A stretch of 64,000 nt of DNA, taken from assembly GCF_014323405.1 (NCBI RefSeq), contig NZ_JACRWE010000006.1, positions 62,001 to 126,000 on the forward strand, read 5' to 3'. The notes below the pieces were generated by a model that was given only the letters and a program-made list of their open reading frames with translations, made no database searches and was not told the origin of the DNA. Numbering within the stretch: the first letter of the stretch is position 1; the number at the start of each line of letters is the position of its first letter. The translations under genes were made by a program, and so were the position numbers. This stretch comes from Romboutsia faecis. Lineage in GTDB: Bacteria; Bacillota; Clostridia; Peptostreptococcales; Peptostreptococcaceae. Below, piece after piece: positions 7,031-15,889 of this stretch.

Positions 7031-8050
7031 CTACATCTTCTCCTTTAAACTAAAAGGGATAAAATCCTTATCTTCCATGATATATTTTATAAGCTTATAA
7101 CAATCTAACTTAATCGCAGTCCTGTATGATACTTTTCTCTTTAGCTTTGGATGAAGAAATACTGACTCCATTCTATCCTCAAATGCACTAATAAATATAT
7201 TTCTTCCCTCTTCATTTAGCAAACAATAATTTACCTTTTTTTCAAAGTGCTTGGAAACTTGAATTTTTTTATTGTTTACCAAATCAAAAATTGTTTTATA
7301 TACTAAGACTGGTTTAAATACTTCACTTATATCTAAACTTAAAGAAAATCTCCCTTCTGATGGTTCATGTAAATAGCTGATTCTCTGATCTAAATGTGTT
7401 CTGTATATCGATGATATTGTTTTCGTATATAATAAGCTATTCCCAAAGGAAACTAGTGCATTAATAGGATTATCAGGTGGTCTTTTTACTCTCTTATTCA
7501 TAATAAAATCTTCTGGTAAAAAGTTTTTAAATTCACGATAAAATCTCTCCCATAATTCTCCCTCTACACACATCAGCACTTTTATATCCTTACTTTTCTC
7601 AACTCTATCAAAAAAGGTATTTTTTATCCAATCTATAGTGCCTTTTACTTCTTTTTTATTGTGTTTATAATAGTGATATAATACTTCTCTGATATTGATA
7701 CCTATACCTGTTACAATCGATTTTGCAATATCCAGTCTATTGTTTTCAAATTTACTTACCTGCTTTACTAATAATTTACCACTGTTGTATTGATTCTTAG
7801 GATAATAAGTCCCACTATATCCCTCGTAGTAATTAAAGAAATGAACTATTATATTATTTTGTGATAGGAAATCTAATAACTTAGTGTTAATACTTACTTC
7901 ATTTAAACAGTATATTTCTTTTGTATTTTCTACTGGAATATATACATTTTTACCATTCTTTCTAAAACATAATGAGTTATCTTTTCTTGTTAGTTCTCCC
8001 ATTGAAGCTATGTATCTTGTACTTCCCATATTACCTCCTATATATAGCAA
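7031..8050 (-). CDS. cas1: CRISPR-associated integrase Cas1
   Basis: The 339-residue protein is full length for Cas1b. Active-site residues are visible: the Glu in MCVEGELWERFY, the His in YRTHLDQRISYLHEPSEGR and the acidic cluster in RFSLSLDISEVFKPVLV. It integrates new spacers with Cas2. Its start overlaps the cas4 3' end by 13 nt, so both are translationally coupled. The ATG at 8050 has no ideal ribosome binding site; the ATG at 8029 (MGSTRYIASMGEL), with GGAGGTAAT before it, is the likelier start and would give about 332 residues. Confidence 0.95.
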   Translation of the reverse strand: MLYIGGNMGSTRYIASMGELTRKDNSLCFRKNGKNVYIPVENTKEIYCLNEVSINTKLLDFLSQNNIIVHFFNYYEGYSGTYYPKNQYNSGKLLVKQVSKFENNRLDIAKSIVTGIGINIREVLYHYYKHNKKEVKGTIDWIKNTFFDRVEKSKDIKVLMCVEGELWERFYREFKNFLPEDFIMNKRVKRPPDNPINALVSFGNSLLYTKTISSIYRTHLDQRISYLHEPSEGRFSLSLDISEVFKPVLVYKTIFDLVNNKKIQVSKHFEKKVNYCLLNEEGRNIFISAFEDRMESVFLHPKLKRKVSYRTAIKLDCYKLIKYIMEDKDFIPFSLKEKM

Positions 8051-8532
8051 TATTCATAATATGCACATCTTTTACATTTCGCTTTATTTAAAACATCAGG
8101 TATAGTATCACATTCTAAAAGAGTTTCAATCTCTTTTATATATTTTTCTAGCTCTACTTCTATATCTTCGTTTAAGTCATAATATAATACTTTTTTATCC
8201 GATTTATTTTTCTCTATACATTCTAGTTTCCCTTTTCTTAGTATTCCTTTATTTTTTAAGACTTTCAAATAAAATATCAATTGCCATTTTGCAGCTTCAA
8301 TATCTGCATCTGATTTTTTAATTTCTGTAAGATATTCAGAAGTTAGTTTATCTAACTTTATATTATCTATTGATATCTCTGTATTTTTGCTCTCTTCTGA
8401 TTTACTTTCATGAATAGATTTACCTATCTTAACAATTTCGCTATTATCTTCTAAGTTAATCCTATTGCCATGAAGGTAACATTGTCTCTTACAATGAAAA
8501 TAGTAATTTACCAATGTTCCATTTACTTTCAC
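8038..8532 (-). CDS. cas4: CRISPR-associated exonuclease Cas4
   Basis: The 164-residue protein has the Cas4 signature: an N-terminal Cys (KRQCYLHGNRI) and a C-terminal iron-sulfur triplet CKRCAYYEYC, together four Cys for a 4Fe-4S cluster. The PD-(D/E)XK nuclease core follows, with the Glu-Lys pair in GKLECIEKNK and a Gln in the AKWQLIFYLKVLKN helix. In type I-B systems Cas4 trims prespacers and helps choose PAM-bearing ends. It overlaps both cas3 and cas1. Confidence 0.93.
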   Translation of the reverse strand: MKVNGTLVNYYFHCKRQCYLHGNRINLEDNSEIVKIGKSIHESKSEESKNTEISIDNIKLDKLTSEYLTEIKKSDADIEAAKWQLIFYLKVLKNKGILRKGKLECIEKNKSDKKVLYYDLNEDIEVELEKYIKEIETLLECDTIPDVLNKAKCKRCAYYEYCYI

Positions 8533-11111
8533 TATATAAAATCTCCTATTCCAGTTATTAATTTTTCTTTATCCACTTTCCCATCTCTGAAATATTTTTC
8601 ACCATCTTCTATGAAATATAAATCTCCAATTCTATCATTATAAATTAAATCACATTTCTTTACTTGATATATAAAATAATTAAGTAGACTTCTAGCTTCT
8701 GACAATTTGATTTGCCTCTTAGCATAATCTAAGTTTTTATCTAATAATATAGTCTTGTAGCTATCCCAAATCTCATTTCCATATAATATAGTCCCATCTT
8801 CTTTTTCTATATTTCTTGATAAGTATACAGATATACTCCACATATCTTCTTCTATCAGTTTCATTCGTGATGTTATTTTATCAAACTTTAATCCACCAAC
8901 ATCTTCAGAGAAAAATTCATTTAGATTAAGTTCAGATAATGAATCGTTATAGTAAGTTTTAAGAGCTTTTAATATCGGTAGATAGTAGTCTTTGAAATAC
9001 TTATTTACTAATATCTTTTTCATATTTTCATCTTCTAAGGTAAACTTTTTATTCATTCTAATATCATTTTTATAAATAAGATCTGCCTTATCTACATTGA
9101 AAAAGTATACAATTCCACTTTTTTTGCATGAACGATTTATTCTTCCCATAAATTGCTCATCACTATCTAATTTTGATATATCTTTATAGCCTATATCCAT
9201 ATCAATGTCTACTCCAGCCTCTATTACTTGAGTAGCTATTAGTATAATATTATTAGAGTTTTTGGCAATATTAATTATTCTTTGTCTTTCTATGGAGTTA
9301 TCATCTCCAGTTATAAGTTCTATCTTAGAGTTAATTTCTTCGTCTTCTTTTAGTTTATTATAAAACTCATATGCACTTTGTTTCTTTATAAATTCAACTA
9401 GTATTTTCTTGCCTTTGAGACTGCTATTTTTTACATGGTCATAAATTTCTTCAATTTCTTTTTCTATTAAATCATAATTTACTACAACTCTATCTTTGAA
9501 TAATGGATTACTAAAATACTTTTCTCTATCTTTAATAAGAGTAGTCGTATCTTCATCTGAGTCTGTAAGATAATTTAAATTAGGAAGGGTTGCAGACATT
9601 ATTATTACCTTCATATTTAGTATTTTTGAAAATCCCTTCAAGAAAGTTATTATCTCAGACCATATTGTATTTTTATAGCTCTGAATTTCATCTAATACAA
9701 TTACGCTATTCGCTAGTTGGTGAAATGAAAATAATGATTCTTTACGGCTATCAAACATTGTGTTAAATAAACTAACATGTGTAGTCAATATCATAGGATA
9801 ATTTAAGAATTGCCTATCTAATAATGCTTTTGCATAATATTTGTAATCAAACTCTTCTGTAATATCTTCATTAATATCTTTTTCATTTTCAACTTTAATA
9901 GGATTAATGGAGTTTACTACTGCTATATTATTAAATACATTGTCTATTGGATTTACATCATTTATAAATATCATTTCTAATGAACTTATATTTTGCTCTA
10001 TTAATGTATTAAATGGATAAATATAATATATTTTATTCATAGATTTATTCTCTTCTAAAAGCTTAAAGCTAAGATTTATAGATACATTACTTTTCCCACT
10101 ACCTGTTGGAGCCTCTAAGAAGAAAATATCACTGTTTAAATTTCTAAAAAGTTCATTTTCTGCATCTAAAAACATTTCTGTTCGCAATACATTTATATCA
10201 TTTTCATTTTTTAAATCATTTTCTTTTTTATATTCATTTTTTTCATAATTTCTTATACTTTTATAAATTTCACTTTCTTTATATAGATCGTAAAAATTAG
10301 ATATATCACTTATTTCTCCAAATTCATTTAGCTCTAAGTTATTCATAAATTCAGTAGTTGCATAAAAATCACATGCAACTAACAATGAAAATAATAGTTT
10401 TACATATGTATATACATAAATACTTTCTTCTTTACTATTTTTTATTAATGTCTTTTTTACATTTCTACACTTCTTTAGCATAACTTTTGTTGATCTATTA
10501 AATTCTTTATTATATACATAGTTGTAACTATTATTAAGTGAACTTATTACTTTATCTGCATCGCCACAATAATCTTCATCAAATGATTTTACAAACTCTT
10601 CAAAATCACTCAATTTACTATGATGTCTTGAAATAATATATCCATTCAAAAATAATATTTGAGATAATTTCTTACCTACAGCTTTGTTTACTTTCTTTAT
10701 ATTATCTATTTCATCAATAAAATAGTTTATATATAATACAGAAGAAATAATAGAATGTTTATCTTTTATTCCTTCAAATATAGATTTATCCAATATTTTA
10801 TTATTCATCTTACGGTGTTGAAACTCTGGATTTATCTTTCCTATATCATGAAAATTTATTGTATTTATAACAAGTTTTCTAAAGAGTAAAATGTACTCTT
10901 CATCTAAGTCATTTAAATATAAATCTTCAAAGTTTTTAAATATTCTCCCCATTTCTTTTGATTTGTTTATCTTATCAAAATATTTATTACATAAATCTAT
11001 ATGCTCTTGTAAGGTTTCTTTTCTATTTTCATCCACATGAGCATAAAAATTTAACTCTCTATTAATCAATGATGATATATTCACTATGTAATCTTTCTTA
11101 AAATAGTTCAT
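8532..11111 (-). CDS. cas3: CRISPR-associated HD nuclease-helicase Cas3
   Basis: I start at the ATG at 11111, preceded by GGGAGGAATAT, rather than 42 nt upstream; this gives 859 residues. The N-terminal HD nuclease has a His near residue 25, the HD pair in NFHDIGKINPEFQHR (88-89) and RHH near 164. The SF2 helicase follows: Walker A APTGSGKS (334-341), DEIQ in VIVLDEIQSYKN, SATLPN, QVIEAGVDIDMD and MGRINRSC. Cas3 is recruited by target-bound Cascade and degrades DNA. All motifs are intact. It overlaps cas4 by one base and lies 43 nt after cas5. Confidence 0.96.
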   Translation of the reverse strand: MNYFKKDYIVNISSLINRELNFYAHVDENRKETLQEHIDLCNKYFDKINKSKEMGRIFKNFEDLYLNDLDEEYILLFRKLVINTINFHDIGKINPEFQHRKMNNKILDKSIFEGIKDKHSIISSVLYINYFIDEIDNIKKVNKAVGKKLSQILFLNGYIISRHHSKLSDFEEFVKSFDEDYCGDADKVISSLNNSYNYVYNKEFNRSTKVMLKKCRNVKKTLIKNSKEESIYVYTYVKLLFSLLVACDFYATTEFMNNLELNEFGEISDISNFYDLYKESEIYKSIRNYEKNEYKKENDLKNENDINVLRTEMFLDAENELFRNLNSDIFFLEAPTGSGKSNVSINLSFKLLEENKSMNKIYYIYPFNTLIEQNISSLEMIFINDVNPIDNVFNNIAVVNSINPIKVENEKDINEDITEEFDYKYYAKALLDRQFLNYPMILTTHVSLFNTMFDSRKESLFSFHQLANSVIVLDEIQSYKNTIWSEIITFLKGFSKILNMKVIIMSATLPNLNYLTDSDEDTTTLIKDREKYFSNPLFKDRVVVNYDLIEKEIEEIYDHVKNSSLKGKKILVEFIKKQSAYEFYNKLKEDEEINSKIELITGDDNSIERQRIINIAKNSNNIILIATQVIEAGVDIDMDIGYKDISKLDSDEQFMGRINRSCKKSGIVYFFNVDKADLIYKNDIRMNKKFTLEDENMKKILVNKYFKDYYLPILKALKTYYNDSLSELNLNEFFSEDVGGLKFDKITSRMKLIEEDMWSISVYLSRNIEKEDGTILYGNEIWDSYKTILLDKNLDYAKRQIKLSEARSLLNYFIYQVKKCDLIYNDRIGDLYFIEDGEKYFRDGKVDKEKLITGIGDFI

Positions 11112-11154
11112 ATATATTCCTCCCAAAAAATAAGGAGGGTATTTCACCTCCAAT

Positions 11155-11913
11155 TTAAAAGAACACTATATTTTTTCCATCTATATTATATAATTTATCG
11201 CTATTAATAGATTCTACATACATATTGCTATATACAAAACTTTCTAATTCATACATATTAGTAACTTTATTTAAGGATATAGGCAGTTTTTCACTATACT
11301 TAAATAAATCTTCTTCTCCTTCATCATCCTCATCCATATCAAAACTTACACAATTTCTTGGACACAGTGAGTGAACTCTTTCAGTATCTGACTCTAAAGC
11401 TTCTTTTACATCATATACTTTAATATTTGATATATTAGCATAATGGTCATTTTTACCTAAATAAGGTTGGTAAATAGCTTTATAGTTTAATATATATTCG
11501 CATATTTTATCTGCTTCTTCGTTATCTAAAAGAACATATATATTCCACTTAGGATTTTCTAGCCATTGCTCTTTTACTATAAGATTCCCACCTATTTCTT
11601 GTGATGCATATCCAACTGAATTATTAAATACCTGTATTTTTTTAGGAGTAAATGCTTTATCATTTAGAGGCTCTATTGCAACCTTTACAGTATTCAATTT
11701 ATTATAAAACTCTGGATAATCTTCTTTATAGTCTTTTATATTATCTAGCTTGTATCTATGTTGGTTGTATCCACCATATCCAAGTATTGCTCCAAATATT
11801 CCAAGTAATGCTACTTTATGAATATTTCCATATGTAAAATACAAATATGAGTTAACATCAGGCTTTTTAAAAAATGCTGTTTCCCCTGATAATTTAAACT
11901 TTAATGCCTTCAT
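11155..11913 (-). CDS. cas5: Type I-B Cascade subunit Cas5
   Basis: The 252-residue protein has the Cas5b pattern: an N-terminal RAMP strand (ALKFKLSGETAFFKKPDVNSYLYFTYGNIHKVALLG) and a glycine-rich GAILGYGGYN turn. Cas5 caps the 5' handle of the crRNA in Cascade. An acidic stretch (DMDEDDEGEEDL, about residue 195) is unusual but lies in a variable region. It lies 3 nt after cas7 and is clearly part of the operon. Confidence 0.92.
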   Translation of the reverse strand: MKALKFKLSGETAFFKKPDVNSYLYFTYGNIHKVALLGIFGAILGYGGYNQHRYKLDNIKDYKEDYPEFYNKLNTVKVAIEPLNDKAFTPKKIQVFNNSVGYASQEIGGNLIVKEQWLENPKWNIYVLLDNEEADKICEYILNYKAIYQPYLGKNDHYANISNIKVYDVKEALESDTERVHSLCPRNCVSFDMDEDDEGEEDLFKYSEKLPISLNKVTNMYELESFVYSNMYVESINSDKLYNIDGKNIVFF

Positions 11914-11916
11914 GTT

Positions 11917-12855
11917 TTATACCTCTTTTTGTGTAAATATATTTAATTTTTTAGCTCCCTCTATATTAGTTTTTATAATAGTTGTGTATGGATTATAGTA
12001 AATTTCAACATTTTTAATTCTATCTTTTAATGAATTAATTAATTTATCACAATTTATTTCAATTACATTTTTTTCATCTTTAGTAAATCTTATAAATTCA
12101 GATAAATTAGGAAGATATAAATCCTTTTCTGTTTCAACAAACAATGCAAACTCATTTTCACAACCTACCTTTGAATTTGTTGCAAATGATGTCGCTGAAA
12201 CTAAAGCTGCTTGTTTAAATCTCTCATAATCCTCTTGTGTGTATCCATCTGTAACACCTAATTCTTTATATTCATTGTATGCCATAGGATTTATTGTAAA
12301 TGGATAGAAATAATGAGCTTCATTACTCACTATCTTTGTTCCCAGTGTTGAATTTTTAGCTTCTTCTGAATCAGCACTTTCCTTTGAACCATCTCTAAAA
12401 GGAGATAATATTTGTTGCTCTTCAGGATTAGTACCATCATACTTATTAAAACCTTGTCCAATTTGAACTGCTCCTGTAATAGAAATATTATTTTTTGACT
12501 CTGCAAATGTAGCCCCAAAATTCTTTACATCTAGTGCATTAAATAAATTAATTAAAACTTCTTTGCTATCTTTACAATCTTTTAAATCTTCAACATTAAA
12601 TAAATGTTCATATCTCTCTTTTAATGAGCGTGGTACTAAAGATACTGTACCTTTGCTTTCTGACAATTTCATTGATTTTATATATAATATTTTTTCCCCT
12701 TGATTTTCCCACATTTTTTTCATTGGGTATTTAAGTGCTTTATCACTACCAAAAGTATCTCCATCAGATGTTGTCTTCGGATATCCTGTAAAATCAGCAT
12801 TCCAGTTTGACATTTTTGATAATATTCCAATTACTCCATATACTCTTTTATTCAT
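11917..12855 (-). CDS. cas7: Type I-B Cascade backbone subunit Cas7 (Csh2-like)
   Basis: The 312-residue protein matches the clostridial Cas7b/Csh2 type: KRVYGVIGILSKMSNWNADF, TSDGDTFGSDKALKYPMKKMW, and later a conserved FATNSKVGCENEFALFV segment. Several copies polymerise along the crRNA spacer. It starts 2 nt after the cas8b stop with GGGGGAC-type ribosome binding, and precedes cas5 by 3 nt. Confidence 0.92.
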   Translation of the reverse strand: MNKRVYGVIGILSKMSNWNADFTGYPKTTSDGDTFGSDKALKYPMKKMWENQGEKILYIKSMKLSESKGTVSLVPRSLKERYEHLFNVEDLKDCKDSKEVLINLFNALDVKNFGATFAESKNNISITGAVQIGQGFNKYDGTNPEEQQILSPFRDGSKESADSEEAKNSTLGTKIVSNEAHYFYPFTINPMAYNEYKELGVTDGYTQEDYERFKQAALVSATSFATNSKVGCENEFALFVETEKDLYLPNLSEFIRFTKDEKNVIEINCDKLINSLKDRIKNVEIYYNPYTTIIKTNIEGAKKLNIFTQKEV

Positions 12856-12857
12856 CT

Positions 12858-14597
12858 TTAGTCCCCCTTCTTATTACTTTCATAAATTAAGTTGCTATGT
12901 AAATATCCTGCTATAATCATATCTTGATCTACTTTTTTTTCTGGTTCATATGATACTATCATTCCATATATGTTCTTTACTCTTTTACTATACATATCTA
13001 TATCATAATTATATCTTTTGTATAAATTTCTTAATTTCTCTTTTATTACTGTATTGCTCTTTGCATTTATAAATGGATTTGCTAATGAATGTGGCTTATT
13101 TTTACCTTTACTTTTAGATAATAAATAATTCACAAATTGGCCTATTGCAAAGTAGTACTGTTCATCAGATGAAAAACTCTCTGTATTTCCTGAATTTATT
13201 TTCTCTCTAAGATTATTTTTAAGTTCATATACAATATCCCCCATACTCTTACCTCCTTTAAAATAACTTTCCAGTGAACATTTTAAGTTATATTGATGTG
13301 ATGCTTTTACTATGTAACCATTTTTTATTGAGTTTTTAATTAAATCTAGTGATGTCTTATTTAAAATCTCATATATTCCTTTTTCATTACCTTTGTATAT
13401 CCAGTCAAATATAGATTCTCTTGAAATTAGTAGATTTCGCTTTATAATATTGTCCTTAATTGATATATCTTTGGATTCTGTATAATAGTTATTTACCAGG
13501 TATTTTGAAAATAATGTGTTATTTATAATTTCTTGTAGTATTTTCTTATCATTACAAACTCCATAATTTTCGTCGAAAATTGCTTTTTCACCTAACTCTA
13601 ATACATTAAAAAATTTAAATGGCTTATCTAATTTAAATTTATAAGAAGTTACTATGTCATAACTATGTATCTCAACTTCTTTTCCCTTTTTAATTCTCAT
13701 ATACATTCCATTAAAATCTGAATCAGGCATTTCTCCATTTTTGTATGACCTAACTTTCTCTTCATCAATATAAATATTTACATTCCCTTTTGAACATTGA
13801 GCCATTAGGTAATCAAAAAACTTTTTCTGTAATATTACTTGCTTTTCATTAACTAAATAAGGTACTTTTACTTTTCTTGTTTTATTTTCTAAATATGGTT
13901 TCTTAGAATTTAAATTTATATTGTCATTTGGCAAACCATAAAGTATTTCTTCAAGTTTTTCATTAAAATCATTACTATTGTATATATTCGGAATCAAATA
14001 CCTCCTTCCCTCAGTTTGATATTTTTCTATAGGTAATTCAAAAAATACCTTAAGATAATCTTTTCCTGTAATTTTTATACCTAACTCTTCTAGATTAAAT
14101 ATATTAAGCTTTATCCATTCTTTTATTTTATTTAATAAATCCTGGTCTATATATTCTAAATCAGCTTCAACATACTTATAAATTTCTTTTGCTTTAGGTT
14201 TAGTATATTTAAGATATGGATTAGATAGTATTTTATAGTAATTATCAATAATATCTTGAGTTAGTTTTTCATTGCTTAAGCTTTCTTTTTTTATAAAAAA
14301 TGATAAATAATTATTGCTATGAATAATCTTTTTACTATCTATTGGTTTATTCATATCAATAAGTTTACTATTGTAATCATAGTTGCAAATATCTTCAAAA
14401 TAAATATTCGCTCTACCTTCTAACTCACCTAATTTTTTGTTGTATTTTATATCAAAAAATTCCTTTATAGAGAATTTTCCATCTATTAAAGATACTATTA
14501 TATAAGTACCATCTGCTGGTACATATGTGTCAATAATCAACTTATCTCCACTAACTTTTAATTGTTTTTCAAAAACTTCAATACAATCATGTAACAC
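12858..14597 (-). CDS. cas8b: Type I-B Cascade large subunit Cas8b
   Basis: The 579-residue protein lies between cas6 and cas7, the normal place of the large subunit, and has the Csh1/Cas8b organisation: N-terminal beta-rich region (VPADGTYIIVSLIDGKF), a long variable middle and a helical C-terminal part with the FAIGQFVNYLLSKSKGKNK and HSLANPFINAK segments. Cas8b recognises the PAM. Family members are divergent, so assignment rests on context as much as sequence. I saw no truncation. Confidence 0.88.
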   Translation of the reverse strand: MLHDCIEVFEKQLKVSGDKLIIDTYVPADGTYIIVSLIDGKFSIKEFFDIKYNKKLGELEGRANIYFEDICNYDYNSKLIDMNKPIDSKKIIHSNNYLSFFIKKESLSNEKLTQDIIDNYYKILSNPYLKYTKPKAKEIYKYVEADLEYIDQDLLNKIKEWIKLNIFNLEELGIKITGKDYLKVFFELPIEKYQTEGRRYLIPNIYNSNDFNEKLEEILYGLPNDNINLNSKKPYLENKTRKVKVPYLVNEKQVILQKKFFDYLMAQCSKGNVNIYIDEEKVRSYKNGEMPDSDFNGMYMRIKKGKEVEIHSYDIVTSYKFKLDKPFKFFNVLELGEKAIFDENYGVCNDKKILQEIINNTLFSKYLVNNYYTESKDISIKDNIIKRNLLISRESIFDWIYKGNEKGIYEILNKTSLDLIKNSIKNGYIVKASHQYNLKCSLESYFKGGKSMGDIVYELKNNLREKINSGNTESFSSDEQYYFAIGQFVNYLLSKSKGKNKPHSLANPFINAKSNTVIKEKLRNLYKRYNYDIDMYSKRVKNIYGMIVSYEPEKKVDQDMIIAGYLHSNLIYESNKKGD

Positions 14598-14609
14598 ATC
14601 CTCACCCCC

Positions 14610-15302
14610 TTATATCCATCTATATCCCATAAATCCAGCCCCTCTGCCATTATTTTCTCCTACACCTGTTCCTAGTAACATATATGATATCTCTTGAGCT
14701 ATCTCATTATCTGAAATATTTAAAGATACTTTATCTCCTAGAAGTTTTATATTCTTATAACTTACAGCGTATGGCTTTTTATTCTTAAACTCAATTGATG
14801 TGTACAGCTCAAAATCTTCATCTATTTTGATTTGATTTATTTGGTTGTACTTCTTGATAGCGTTTTCTTTTAATTTCCTTTCAAAGTCATCAAAATATAT
14901 ATTTTCTCTCCAGTACCCTGTACTATCCTTAATAATCACAGGTGTCAATGAATATATTTTTTCTATAAATTTTTTAGGAATTATTCTTATTTCTGTTGTT
15001 AGACATTTTATTGAGTCACTATATTCATGAGCTAGCACTTCATTAAAATAATTTGCTAGTTCCTTATCTATACTTCTAATAGTAAATGTATATATATTCC
15101 CACACTTATAAAGTTTATCTTTTTCTATTGGATACATTGAATCAAAACAGTAATTCTTAAACATATTACTTTTATGAAAATTTAACCATTTAGTATTTTT
15201 TGCCAAAGATTGGTCTATAATCTTGCATATTTCATTTTGAATATTATCTACATGTATATCTTTTAAAAGATACGATTTTACTTTAATCTCATGTACTTTC
15301 AT
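14610..15302 (-). CDS. cas6: CRISPR repeat endoribonuclease Cas6
   Basis: The gene is the first of the cas operon. I start it at ATG 15302, 1 codon inside a possible TTG, because GGGGGGGAAG lies 5 nt before. The 230 residues form two RAMP folds and end with the glycine-rich loop GTGVGENNGRGAGFMGY characteristic of Cas6. A likely catalytic His is in NFHKSNMFKN near residue 43. It cleaves the pre-crRNA in each repeat, leaving an 8-nt handle (here ATTTAAAT). It would also be expected to bind the degenerate repeats just upstream. Confidence 0.92.
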   Translation of the reverse strand: MKVHEIKVKSYLLKDIHVDNIQNEICKIIDQSLAKNTKWLNFHKSNMFKNYCFDSMYPIEKDKLYKCGNIYTFTIRSIDKELANYFNEVLAHEYSDSIKCLTTEIRIIPKKFIEKIYSLTPVIIKDSTGYWRENIYFDDFERKLKENAIKKYNQINQIKIDEDFELYTSIEFKNKKPYAVSYKNIKLLGDKVSLNISDNEIAQEISYMLLGTGVGENNGRGAGFMGYRWI

Positions 15303-15318
15303 CAACTTCCCCCCCTTA

Positions 15319-15402
15319 TTATTTTCACACCATGTGTTACAGTTAAATTTTATTCTTTTTCTTTAAATTAAATTTAAATTCATCTACACGTTTCTGTTAT
15401 TT
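15319..15402 (-). ncRNA. Degenerate two-repeat mini-CRISPR upstream of cas6, candidate cas-regulating RNA (CreR/CreA-like)
   Basis: Copy 1 (15372-15402) begins ATTTAAATTCATCT and continues to GTTTCTGTTA; aligned with one inserted base it agrees with the array repeat at 24 of 30 positions, including the complete 8-nt handle. Copy 2 (15319-15346) agrees at 17 of 28, mostly in GTTAC-A-GTTAA. They are separated by about 25 bp, shorter than a normal spacer. On the minus strand the order is repeat-like, spacer-like, repeat-like, ending just before the cas6 ribosome binding site. Known CreR and CreA RNAs have this architecture and lie beside cas operons; they guide Cascade to promoters by short seed matches. 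That this one does so is inference. Confidence 0.55.
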
Positions 15403-15443
15403 AGTTAATTAGATATAAAATCATAAGCTTCTCTTTTTTCATT

Positions 15444-15468
15444 AATATAAAGCAAGATTTATCATATG
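15444..15468 (-). promoter_or_regulatory. Possible promoter of the cas operon/mini-CRISPR
   Basis: On the minus strand TATATT occupies 15449-15444; TTGAAA lies further upstream with a somewhat long spacing of about 21 bp (18 bp to an alternative CTTTAT). A start about 7 nt downstream would put the mini-CRISPR in the first 35-120 nt of the transcript. A 13-codon ORF (15442-15401, MKKEKLMILYLIN) without ribosome binding site ends at the edge of repeat copy 1. Confidence 0.3.
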
Positions 15469-15481
15469 AGTTTCAACTATA

Positions 15482-15550
15482 TGCTGTCCCTACCATTGTA
15501 TCATAACTTCTCACTTATCTTATCTATTTTACTATTAAAAATGACATGAA
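15482..15550 (+). repeat. Imperfect direct repeat, copy 1 (partner at 17940-18012)
   Basis: The shared elements, in order, are TGCTG, CAT-GTATCATA, ACTTA, TATCTATTTT, CTATTAAA and ATGAC followed by CATGAA. Overall similarity is about 70 percent over 70 bp with small gaps. The two copies frame the kinase/micro-protein island. Confidence 0.5.
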
Positions 15551-15569
15551 ATTACTTTTACATACCCCT

Positions 15570-15624
15570 TTAGTTAATTTTAAGTAAACGAAAGTAAGGG
15601 TGGGACTTATTGTCCCATCCTTTT
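15570..15624 (+). repeat. Direct repeat, right copy: remnant of a yvrJ 3' end plus terminator
   Basis: The last codons LVNFK-stop of yvrJ and the following terminator recur here, next to the cas leader, with no yvrJ body upstream. The terminator arms GGGTGGGAC (15598-15606) and GTCCCATCC (15612-15620) are followed by TTTT. The left copy is at 5183-5237. Confidence 0.75.
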
Positions 15625-15792
15625 AAAATTAGGTAAATTCAATATTTTATACTTTTATTAAAATCACCAAGTTTCTTATTTTTTCTTTATTTTAATAATT
15701 GTAGTATATAGATTAAATATTAGAATTAAACAAAATTTAAGTAGATTTTATTCAAATTCTTCAATTATTCTATAATCCGCTAACTTTTATAT

Positions 15793-15852
15793 AAATATAT
15801 AATTTAAACTATCATAAATTAACTCCTATATGATAGTTCAAATTATATATTT
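15793..15852 (-). terminator. Long AT-rich hairpin after the island's last gene
   Basis: Arms at 15793-15816 and 15829-15852 pair at 23 of 24 positions around a 12-nt loop. It lies about 40 nt downstream of the 190-residue gene. Nearby, TAGTATATAGATTAA occurs twice (15702-15716 and 15859-15873). Confidence 0.6.
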
Positions 15853-15889
15853 ATTTTTTAGTATATAGATTAAGCTTTATCATATATCC

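Noticed and set aside
6730..7053. Plus-strand frame of 107 codons over cas2
   Set aside because: Antisense of cas2; the cas2 frame has clear family motifs and operon context.
15401..15442. 13-codon ORF as a CreT-like toxin gene
   Set aside because: There is no ribosome binding site and it is too short to judge; mentioned only with the mini-CRISPR.
15799..15808. Nine-base match to the start of the mini-CRISPR spacer (TAATTTAAA)
   Set aside because: The window is so A+T-rich that this is expected by chance; no PAM was recognised.
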